Translations under genes and position numbers: made by a program | Shown: positions 6,642 through 11,720 of the stretch, in pieces | How the letters are laid out: each line of letters begins with the position of its first letter | Numbering within the stretch: position 1 is the first letter of the stretch | Assembly: GCA_019264505.1 (NCBI GenBank) | Contig: JAHUZY010000467.1 | Span: 1 to 11,720, forward strand | Direction: 5' to 3' | DNA length: 11,720 nucleotides | Origin: Phenylobacterium sp. | GTDB lineage: Bacteria > Pseudomonadota > Alphaproteobacteria > Caulobacterales > Caulobacteraceae | The notes under the pieces: generated by a model | Told to the model about the DNA's origin: nothing | The model's database searches: none | The model's input: the letters and a program-made list of their open reading frames with translations, nothing else

Positions 6642-6948
6642 CTACCCCATGGCGAAGCCTGCAGTCTCAGGCTTTGTTACAGACCCTGCTCTGTGGTCGA
6701 GGGCCTTGCTGATCCCCGCAAGCAGGGGTTCGGGCGTGATGGGCTTGGTGAGATGCAGGTCCGCGCCTGCCCGTAGGGCGCCCTGGCGATGGGGGCCGCG
6801 CACGCCCCGGCGCCCGTACCTCCAGGCGACGGATATCGGTGATGGCGCTCAGCCCGCCCATGACCGGCATCTGCATGTGCACTAGGATCAGTTCGAAGAC
6901 GCCCGGTCGCCAAGCGTCCACACCCAGGGCGGATCTGGTCAGGCGCAA
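6642..6948 (-). pseudogene. Decayed receiver (response regulator) domain remnant
   Basis: Two pieces of one receiver domain lie in different minus-strand frames. The upstream piece (about 6915-6815) reads VDAWRPGVFELILVHMQMPVMGG and continues SAITDIRRLE, the usual phospho-acceptor region and following helix, but the acceptor Asp is His (LVHMQMP in place of LMDMQMP). The downstream piece, in another frame, reads ALRAGADLHLTKPITPE and continues to a helix ending SKALDH, which includes the conserved Lys of the receiver's fifth strand, and runs to TAG at 6642. Between them the strand-4 segment (usually IIALTANA-like) is missing. The N-terminal ~40 residues with the acidic pair are also absent, cut near the ada start. 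This is therefore a broken gene, probably the C-terminal receiver of a hybrid kinase like the one at the left edge. It fills most of the 535-bp gap between cysD and ada. Confidence 0.8.
6655..6674. repeat. 7-bp inverted repeat at the 3' end of the receiver remnant
   Basis: AAGCCTG (6655-6661) and CAGGCTT (6668-6674) form a perfect stem with a 6-nt loop. On the plus strand it is followed by TGTT, too short for a convincing terminator; on the minus strand it precedes the stop of the receiver remnant by about 10 nt. It may be the former terminator of the decayed gene. Confidence 0.4.
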
Positions 6949-7004
6949 CCTGGATGTCCGAAAACCGCGAGACAGGGCGCCCGCCAGGGGCGATCCTGGC
7001 GCTC

Positions 7005-8522
7005 ATGGATCTGGATGACGACGCCTGTTACCGCGCCCTGTCGATGCGCGACGCCCGCCTGGACGGGAAGATCTTTGTCGGCGTGCGCACGACGGGAATC
7101 TACTGCCGGCCCATCTGTCCGGCGCGGACCCCGCTTCGTCGCAACGTCACCTTCTACGCCTCGGCCGCCGCAGCGCAGGAGGCGGGTTTCCGCCCGTGTC
7201 TGAGATGCCGGCCGGAAACCTCCCCGGATCTGGGCGCCTGGCGGGGCAGCTCCAACACTGTGGCCCGCGCCCTGGCGATGATCGAGGACGGCGCCCTGGA
7301 CGGGGGCGATGTGGAGGGCCTCGCCGACCGTCTCGGCATGGGCGGCCGCCAGCTGCGCCGTCTGTTCAAGCAGCATCTGGGCGCCTCGCCGGTGGCCGTC
7401 GCCCAGACCCGGCGGGTGCTGCTGGCCAAACAGCTGATCTGCGACACCACCCTGCCCATGGCCGAGGTGGCGCTGGCGGCGGGTTTCGGCAGCGTGCGGC
7501 GGTTCAACGAGACCTTCCAGCAGCTTTACGCCCGGCCGCCCGCGGCGCTGCGGCGACGCCAGAGGCCCGAGGTCAGCGCCCAGGACGGCGGCGGGGTCGT
7601 CCTGCGGCTGGCCTATCGCGCCCCCTACGACTGGCAGGGCATCCTGGACTTTCTGGCCCTGCGCGCCGTGCCGGGCGTGGAGACGGTGCGCGACGGGCGT
7701 TACAGCCGCGCCCTGCGGATCGACGGGACAATAGGCCTCGTCACCGTGACGCCCGGGCCTGGAGAGACCCTGGAGGTGCGCGCCCAATTTCCGCGGCTGC
7801 AGGCCTTGCCTCAGGTGATCGCCCGGGTGCGCCGGGTCTTCGACCTGGGGGCCGATCCGGCGCAGGTGAATGCGCATCTGTCGCTAGATCCCCATCTGGC
7901 GCCCCTGGTGGCCCAGCGACCTGGGCTGCGGGCGCCCGGCGCCTGGGACGGGTTTGAACTGGCGGTGCGCGCCGTGCTGGGCCAGCAGATCACCGTCGCC
8001 GGCGCCCGGGCCCTGGCTGGCCGGCTGGCGGCGCAATATGGCGAGGTCCTGCCGGCGGACCTGGCGGGGGAGGGGCTGAGCCGCCTGTTTCCGACGCCGC
8101 AAGCCCTGGCCGGGATCGATCCTGAAACCCTGCCCATGCCCCGCGCCCGGGGCCGCGCCCTGGTGGGGCTGGCGACGGCCGCGGCGGCCGATCCCGATCT
8201 CTTTGCGCCCCGCGGGTCGCTGGAGGCGGCGGTGGCCAGGCTGAAAGCCCTGCCCGGGATCGGCGAATGGACGGCCCAGTACATCGCCCTGCGCCAGATG
8301 CGCGAGCCCGACGCCTTTCCCCACGGGGACATCGGCCTGATGCGCGCCATGACGGGCCCTGACGGCATACGCCCAAGCGCCGCCGAACTGCTGGCCCGCG
8401 CCGAGGCCTGGCGACCCTGGCGAGCCTATGGCGCCCTGCACCTGTGGGCCTCGGAGGGCCTCGCCCCCAAGCCCGAGCGCCCGAACCTGATGGAGGTCTC
8501 CCATGACCAAGACGCCGCCTGA
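7005..8522 (+). CDS. ada-alkA: Ada-type methyl-sensing activator fused to AlkA DNA glycosylase
   Basis: 505 residues from ATG 7005. Residues 1-80 are the Ada N-terminal Zn domain, with the four Cys ligands Cys34 and Cys38 (GIYCRPICPARTP) and Cys65 and Cys68 (FRPCLRCRP); Cys34 matches the residue that accepts a methyl group from DNA phosphotriesters. Residues ~85-185 are an AraC-type HTH (LADRLGMGGRQLRRLFKQHLG, then AEVALAAGFGSVRRFNETF). Residues ~198-310 are the AlkA N-terminal domain and ~315-490 the HhH-GPD glycosylase: LGQQITVAGA, the hairpin LPGIGEWTAQYIALR (416-430), and catalytic Asp442 in FPHGDIGLMRA. It should sense methylation, activate repair genes, and excise N3-methyladenine and related bases. 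An in-frame ATG at 6954 would add 17 residues absent from the usual Ada start (MDLDDDACYRAL), so 7005 is preferred. It overlaps ogt by 20 bp. Confidence 0.95.
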   Translation: MDLDDDACYRALSMRDARLDGKIFVGVRTTGIYCRPICPARTPLRRNVTFYASAAAAQEAGFRPCLRCRPETSPDLGAWRGSSNTVARALAMIEDGALDGGDVEGLADRLGMGGRQLRRLFKQHLGASPVAVAQTRRVLLAKQLICDTTLPMAEVALAAGFGSVRRFNETFQQLYARPPAALRRRQRPEVSAQDGGGVVLRLAYRAPYDWQGILDFLALRAVPGVETVRDGRYSRALRIDGTIGLVTVTPGPGETLEVRAQFPRLQALPQVIARVRRVFDLGADPAQVNAHLSLDPHLAPLVAQRPGLRAPGAWDGFELAVRAVLGQQITVAGARALAGRLAAQYGEVLPADLAGEGLSRLFPTPQALAGIDPETLPMPRARGRALVGLATAAAADPDLFAPRGSLEAAVARLKALPGIGEWTAQYIALRQMREPDAFPHGDIGLMRAMTGPDGIRPSAAELLARAEAWRPWRAYGALHLWASEGLAPKPERPNLMEVSHDQDAA

Positions 8523-9036
8523 GGCCCTCTTCATCTCGCCCCTCGACACGCCGCTGGGCGTAGCCCAGATCGTGTTCGACGGCGCGGGCGTCCTGCGCGC
8601 CTTCGACTGGGACAGTCATCGGGAGCGGATGGACCGACTCCTGCGCCGCCACTATGGCGCGGTGGCGCTCCGGGACGCCCCAGCGCCCCAAGGCCTTTTG
8701 GCCCCGTTTCAGGCCTATTTCGGGGGCGAAGCAGGCGCCCTGGCCGCCATCCCCTGGGCCACAGCCGGCACAGCCTTTCAGAACCGGGTCTGGCAGGCCC
8801 TGTGCGACATCCCGGCCGGCGACACCTGGTCCTACGGACGGCTGGCTCTACATATCGGCGCGCCGTCTGCGGTCCGGGCCGTGGGTCTGGCCAACGGCGC
8901 CAACCCCGTGGGGCTGGTGGTGCCCTGCCATCGAGTGATCGGCGCCAATGGGTCGCTGACCGGCTATGGCGGCGGGCTGGAGCGCAAGCGCTGGCTGCTC
9001 GCCCATGAGGGGGCCGAACTGCGCCTGCGCCCCTGA
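8503..9036 (+). CDS. ogt: Methylated-DNA-protein-cysteine S-methyltransferase (Ogt/MGMT)
   Basis: 177 residues. This suicide enzyme removes alkyl groups from O6-alkylguanine and O4-alkylthymine onto its own cysteine. The active site PCHRVIG has nucleophile Cys142; other family marks are TAFQNRVWQALCDIPAGDTWSYG (starting near residue 90), the Arg finger region SAVRAVGLANGANP (122-135), and SLTGYGGGLERKRWLLAHEG. The N-terminal ~80 residues form the usual variable domain. The ATG at 8503 lies inside the 3' end of the Ada-AlkA gene, with GGAGG at 8492-8496 (6-nt spacing), so the two genes are co-transcribed and probably coupled. The protein supplies the O6-methylguanine repair function that E. 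coli Ada carries in its own C-terminal domain and that the upstream fusion lacks. Confidence 0.96.
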   Translation: MTKTPPEALFISPLDTPLGVAQIVFDGAGVLRAFDWDSHRERMDRLLRRHYGAVALRDAPAPQGLLAPFQAYFGGEAGALAAIPWATAGTAFQNRVWQALCDIPAGDTWSYGRLALHIGAPSAVRAVGLANGANPVGLVVPCHRVIGANGSLTGYGGGLERKRWLLAHEGAELRLRP

Positions 9037-9052
9037 GCTGGCGTCGGGCGAC

Positions 9053-9081
9053 TTGGCCGACGGACGCCCAAGGTCTAGGTT
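9053..9081 (+). promoter_or_regulatory. Putative promoter of the crystallin-like gene
   Basis: TTGGCC (9053-9058) and TAGGTT (9076-9081) are 17 nt apart, 33 bp before the ATG at 9115, with initiation predicted near 9088. The gap after ogt also contains a weak 6-bp inverted repeat (GGCGTC at 9040-9045, GACGCC at 9063-9068) without a U-tract, so read-through from ogt is possible. Confidence 0.4.
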
Positions 9082-9114
9082 GCCGGTCGAGGGACGACTG
9101 GGGAGTAGAGTATT

Positions 9115-9765
9115 ATGAAACGCGTGATCCTGACCGCTGTGCTGGCGGTGACGACGGCCGCCACCGGCTCGGCCGTGGCCCAGAACTACGGCGGCGGCGG
9201 ACGACAACCCTCGGCCATCCTGTTCGACCAGCCCAACTTCCAGGGCCGTCAGACCACCATCTACGGCATGGCCACCAACCTGCCCCGGGACTGGAACGAC
9301 AAGACCATGAGCGCCCGGTTCCAGGGCCGCTGGCGCATCTGCGAGAACTCCGACTTCGGGGGCCGCTGCCAGGATGTGTCCGGCGACGTCCCGAACATGA
9401 ACACCTTGGGCATGGGCGAGCGGATCACCTCGCTGCAGGCCTATTCCGGCGCCGGCGGCGGTGGCGGCGGTGGCTTCCGGCCCCCTCCCGGCGGCAACTG
9501 GCGTCCGGGCGGTGGTAACTGGAGCGGTCCGAATCAGTACCGGCCTACCGAGGGGGTGCGCTCGGTCTTCTTCCCCTATCCCACCTATGACGGCTACGAC
9601 ATCGCCGCGGGCTCCAGTTCGGCCAACGCCTTCTGCCGCTCCCAGGGTCTGGGCTCCTCGGCCTATTACGACTCCAGCCAACGCGCCCAACAGGCCGTCG
9701 ACGGGGAAGGGCGCTACACCGGCCCGACCAGCGTCCTGCGCGACGTGGTCTGCCGACGCTACTGA
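9115..9765 (+). CDS. Secreted beta/gamma-crystallin-like protein
   Basis: 216 residues. A Sec signal peptide is clear: basic MKR, a hydrophobic core (VILTAVLAVTTAATG), and a likely cut after AVA (residue 22/23). Residues 33-110 are a two-Greek-key beta/gamma-crystallin domain: AILFDQPNFQGRQTTIY, then NDKTMS (61-66) and GERITS (101-106), positions where calcium-binding members have the D/N-D/N-x-x-S/T-S motif; both are incomplete here, so Ca2+ binding may be weak or lost. A Gly/Pro/Asn-rich linker (112-142) leads to a C-terminal segment (146-216) that I do not recognise, with two cysteines (174, 213). With Cys76 and Cys85 in the crystallin domain, four cysteines could form two disulfides outside the cytoplasm. 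GGGAG at 9101-9105 is a good ribosome binding site. Export is well supported; a role in the envelope or in protecting against stress is only a guess. Confidence 0.88.
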   Translation: MKRVILTAVLAVTTAATGSAVAQNYGGGGRQPSAILFDQPNFQGRQTTIYGMATNLPRDWNDKTMSARFQGRWRICENSDFGGRCQDVSGDVPNMNTLGMGERITSLQAYSGAGGGGGGGFRPPPGGNWRPGGGNWSGPNQYRPTEGVRSVFFPYPTYDGYDIAAGSSSANAFCRSQGLGSSAYYDSSQRAQQAVDGEGRYTGPTSVLRDVVCRRY

Positions 9766-9784
9766 GGCTTGCTTCGCCCAAGCC
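9766..9784 (+). terminator. Short hairpin directly after the crystallin-like gene
   Basis: GGCTTG (9766-9771) and CAAGCC (9779-9784) form a 6-bp stem starting at the first base after the TGA. No U-tract follows; instead a longer hairpin begins at its last base. It may be the first half of a compound terminator or an mRNA 3'-end stabiliser. Confidence 0.4.
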
Positions 9785-9817
9785 GGCGTCACATGAACGA
9801 AGTTTCATGTGACGCCG
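9784..9817. repeat. Perfect 14-bp inverted repeat
   Basis: CGGCGTCACATGAA (9784-9797), a 6-nt loop, and its exact reverse complement (9804-9817). The centre is A/T-richer than the surroundings. It is followed by TATTGCT, not a U-run, so it is a factor-dependent terminator, an mRNA-stabilising stem, a dispersed intergenic repeat or a binding site. It ends 3 bp before the predicted promoter of the next gene. Confidence 0.75.
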
Positions 9818-9819
9818 TA

Positions 9820-9848
9820 TTGCTCCGCTTCCTCCGCTGATCGATAAG
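9820..9848 (+). promoter_or_regulatory. Putative promoter of the small proline-rich gene
   Basis: TTGCTC (9820-9825) and GATAAG (9843-9848) are spaced by 17 nt, with initiation predicted near 9855 and a leader of about 30 nt ending in the GGGAGAG ribosome binding site at 9874-9880. Confidence 0.35.
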
Positions 9849-9885
9849 TCGGCCACAGACTCGTATCGGTGACGGGAGAGATCCG

Positions 9886-10110
9886 ATGCAAACCTTCACA
9901 GAGATCGTCGCGGCCGTGGTGATCCACGCTTCGGCCGTGGCCTATGGGCATCTGGGCGTCCTGGTGGAGCCTCAGCCGCCTGAGCGCGCCGCGCCGGCGG
10001 AGCGCAAGGTGGCCCGGTCGGTGACCCCGCAGCCGCCGCAGAAGTCCTGTGATGCGCCCAAGCCCGTGGCCCCCTGTCCCGACGTGCCCCTGAGCCTCGG
10101 CCGGGCCTGA
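9886..10110 (+). CDS. Small membrane-anchored or secreted proline-rich protein, function unknown
   Basis: 74 residues, not recognised. It has an N-terminal hydrophobic stretch (about residues 7-27, IVAAVVIHASAVAYGHLGVLV) that could be a signal anchor; no clear signal-peptidase site follows. The rest is low-complexity, rich in Pro, Ala and Lys/Arg (EPQPPERAAPAERK, TPQPPQKS), with two cysteines 9 residues apart (Cys55, Cys64), which could form a disulfide if periplasmic. GGGAGAG at 9874-9880 sits 5-7 nt before the ATG, the strongest evidence that it is translated. Coding bias matches the neighbours. It has its own candidate promoter and ends 161 bp before the TipN-like gene. Confidence 0.65.
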   Translation: MQTFTEIVAAVVIHASAVAYGHLGVLVEPQPPERAAPAERKVARSVTPQPPQKSCDAPKPVAPCPDVPLSLGRA

Positions 10111-10178
10111 TCCGGCGCGGTCCCGGCTGAAAATTCTCCGCCTGCGCGCAAATCCGCCGCATGGCGCTTTGCGCCGGA
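10111..10178. repeat. Inverted repeats after the small gene (possible terminator)
   Basis: TCCGGCGC (10111-10118) begins right after the stop codon and is the reverse complement of GCGCCGGA (10171-10178), 52 nt away. The second arm can instead form a local hairpin, GGCGC (10163-10167), TTT, GCGCC (10171-10175). No U-tract follows either. Weak evidence for a terminator; in DNA this GC-rich it could be chance. Confidence 0.3.
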
Positions 10179-10196
10179 CGCGTTCAACGTTAATCC
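10168..10196 (+). promoter_or_regulatory. Tentative promoter of the TipN-like gene
   Basis: TTTGCG (10168-10173) and TAATCC (10191-10196) are 17 nt apart, with initiation predicted near 10203 and a leader of about 70 nt. A small inverted repeat (CGACG 10221-10225, CGTCG 10229-10233) lies in that leader. A single TTAA at 10190-10193 is not enough to call a CtrA site. Low confidence. Confidence 0.25.
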
Positions 10197-10271
10197 TTGC
10201 CGTTCAGGGCGTGCGCCAGACGACGAAGCGTCGGTTCGCGGGGCGTGTTGGCCGCAAGTAATGGGCCGCAG

Positions 10272-11720
10272 ATGAAGATCAAGAACCGGCGTCAGCCGCT
10301 GGATTTCCAGAATCTCACCGAGGCTGAGGCCGCGTCGGCCCGCGAGGCTGAGGCGCCCGAGGCGGGGCCAGATCTCGATCTGGACCTCACCGACGCGCCG
10401 GTCGTCGGGACTCCGCGGGCCGATCTGCGAGACGAGCCCCGCATCTCGGATCAGCCGGAATCCCAGGCCGACGAGGCCCCCTTCACCCTGGCCGATCCAG
10501 TCTCAGCCGGCGACCTGACCCGGCCCCGGACGCCGCCGGCGACCGGCGGGCGTTCAGCCCTGACGGCCCAGGCCTCCGCGCCGGCCGACCGTGAGGCCGA
10601 GCCGCCGGCCTGGCCGATCTACGCCGGGGCCCTGGCCATCTCCGTCCTCTGCGCCTTTGCGCCCATGGCCTATGCCTGGGGCTATCGGGGCGATGTGGTG
10701 CCCTTCCAGAACGACGCCTTTGCGCTGGGGGTCTTCGCCCTGCTGGCCCTGGCGCCGGCCCTGCTGGTGTGGGTCGCCGCCTACGCCCTGAGGCAGGGCC
10801 AGAAGCTGGCGCTCGAGAGCCGCCGCGCCCAGCGTCTGGCTGATGAAATGGTCTCGCCCGCCCTCGTGGCCGCCGGTCGCGCCGGCGACGTGGTGGCCCA
10901 TGTGCGCGAAGAGATCATCCGCGCCGGCGAAGCGGCCCATGACGCCCGCGAGACGCTGGCGGCCCTGCGCTCGGCCCTCGCGGCGGAGACCGAGCAGCTG
11001 GTCAATGCGGCGGCGGCCTCGGCCCGCACCGCGGAATCCCTGACCCGCAGCCTGTCTCAGGAACGGGTGGAGATGACCGCCCTGGCCAGCGTGCTGGACG
11101 CCCAGTCCACCGCCGTGGTCGACGCCATCACCAGCCAGGCCAAGATGGTGGCTGAGGCCTCTGACCTGGCTGAGACCCAGCTGCGGGCGGCCGAGGCCTC
11201 CCTGGCCGCCCGGGCCGCCGACCTGGCCGCCGCCGCCGGCGAGACCAGCGACATCGCCCGCACGGTGGGCGAGGACCTGACCCGCCATATCGCCCGGCTG
11301 GAAAGCGCCGGGGCTGGCGTCGACGATCAGGTGGGCGCGGCCGAGACGGGCCTGTCCGAACAGCGCGCCGCCCTGGTGGCCGTGGCCCACGGCATCCGCG
11401 CCGACCAGGAATCCTTCGCCGCCGAGGCCGAGACCCAAACCGCCAAGCTGGCGGAATATCTGTCGGAGGCCAGGCTTTCGGCGGTCGAAGTGGGCGACCG
11501 CGCCATCAAGGGCGCGCAGATGCTCCGCGAACTGGTGGCCCAGGCGACCGAGCAGTTCGCCGACATGGCCGACGCCGCCCAGGGCGAGCGCGACGCCTTC
11601 GCCGAGAGCCTGCGGCAGTCCTGGGGCCTGCTGGCTGACACCGCCGCCGGCGAGCGCGGCCAACTGCAGGCGGAGACCCAGGCGGCCATCGACGCCCTGT
11701 CCCAGGCCGCCGAGCAGACC
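10272..11720 (+). CDS. tipN: TipN-like polarity protein: two membrane segments plus long coiled coil (partial, C-terminus cut)
   Basis: 483 residues are visible and the frame is open to the window end. The start ATG 10272 gives MKIKNRRQPLDFQNL; no strong ribosome binding site precedes it. Residues 1-113 are acidic, Pro-rich and probably disordered. Two membrane segments follow: about 116-136 (IYAGALAISVLCAFAPMAYAW) and about 149-173 (AFALGVFALLALAPALLVWV onward), separated by a short loop. From about residue 178 to the edge the sequence is Ala/Glu/Arg/Gln-rich without prolines, with heptad-like spacing, so a long coiled coil. Two N-terminal membrane segments then an extended coiled coil is the architecture of Caulobacter TipN, the new-pole/birth-scar marker that organises polarity, flagellum placement and chromosome segregation; the full protein there is nearly 900 residues. 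Family membership is inferred from architecture and the Caulobacterales setting, not from alignment. Another membrane-anchored coiled-coil protein is possible. Confidence 0.6.
   Translation, partial: MKIKNRRQPLDFQNLTEAEAASAREAEAPEAGPDLDLDLTDAPVVGTPRADLRDEPRISDQPESQADEAPFTLADPVSAGDLTRPRTPPATGGRSALTAQASAPADREAEPPAWPIYAGALAISVLCAFAPMAYAWGYRGDVVPFQNDAFALGVFALLALAPALLVWVAAYALRQGQKLALESRRAQRLADEMVSPALVAAGRAGDVVAHVREEIIRAGEAAHDARETLAALRSALAAETEQLVNAAAASARTAESLTRSLSQERVEMTALASVLDAQSTAVVDAITSQAKMVAEASDLAETQLRAAEASLAARAADLAAAAGETSDIARTVGEDLTRHIARLESAGAGVDDQVGAAETGLSEQRAALVAVAHGIRADQESFAAEAETQTAKLAEYLSEARLSAVEVGDRAIKGAQMLRELVAQATEQFADMADAAQGERDAFAESLRQSWGLLADTAAGERGQLQAETQAAIDALSQAAEQT

Noticed and set aside
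6954..7004. Upstream ATG giving 17 extra residues on the Ada-AlkA protein
   Set aside because: The family normally begins a few residues before the ACYRAL segment, which matches ATG 7005. Both starts have weak ribosome binding sites, so this is a preference, not proof.
6939..7877. Minus-strand open frame of 312 codons opposite ada-alkA
   Set aside because: The plus frame has all Ada zinc cysteines, the AraC HTH and the glycosylase motifs; the minus frame is an uninformative shadow.
10186..10205. CtrA binding site before the TipN-like gene
   Set aside because: One TTAA is present (10190-10193), but a second TTAA at the required 7-nt spacing is not; the next partial match is at 9 nt and imperfect.
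10554..11663. Minus-strand open frame of 369 codons opposite the TipN-like gene
   Set aside because: Gly/Gln/His-rich translation typical of the reverse of an Ala/Glu-rich coiled-coil gene; the plus frame is open for the whole stretch and carries membrane segments.

Overview
The window looks like chromosome of a high-GC alphaproteobacterium, most likely in the Caulobacterales (Caulobacter, Phenylobacterium or a relative). This rests on the strong G/C bias at third codon positions, the style of the PAS/HisKA/receiver signalling protein, a secreted beta/gamma-crystallin-like protein, a fused CysN-CysC, and a TipN-like membrane/coiled-coil protein at the right edge. The genus is inferred from gene content; no marker gene is present. 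No tRNA, rRNA, CRISPR array, prophage or insertion sequence was seen.

Layout. (1) 1-1163, minus: C-terminally truncated PAS/HisKA/receiver protein with no kinase ATPase domain. (2) 1290-2757, minus: a tight three-gene operon, ArsR-type regulator, then SRPBCC/AHSA1 protein, then glutathione S-transferase, with ATGA overlaps at both junctions and a probably leaderless first gene. (3) 2866-3508, plus: an AbrB-type antitoxin and PIN-domain toxin pair (VapBC type), divergent from the ArsR operon. (4) 3582-6418, minus: cysD-cysN/C, the sulfate activation operon, ended by a strong intrinsic terminator and preceded by a leader and promoter rich in repeats. (5) 6642-6948, minus: a frameshifted, truncated receiver-domain pseudogene. 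(6) 7005-9036, plus: an alkylation-damage repair operon, an Ada-type sensor fused to an AlkA glycosylase followed by an overlapping O6-alkylguanine methyltransferase. (7) 9115-9765, plus: a secreted crystallin-like protein, followed by two tandem hairpins. (8) 9886-10110, plus: a small membrane-anchored proline-rich protein. (9) 10272 to the right edge, plus: the N-terminal 483 residues of a TipN-like polarity protein.

How the genes work together. CysD and CysN/C together convert sulfate to APS and then PAPS. The Ada-AlkA fusion and Ogt divide the alkylation response: sensing and base excision in one protein, direct reversal in the other. The ArsR/AHSA1/GST operon resembles small self-regulated operons that respond to an unknown ligand or xenobiotic. 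The remaining genes appear functionally independent.

No whole new system is evident. The points most worth a second look are the ATPase-less HisKA-receiver protein, the decayed receiver whose phospho-acceptor Asp is His, the layered repeats upstream of cysD, a helically phased direct repeat over the vapBC promoter, and a perfect 14-bp hairpin at 9784-9817.
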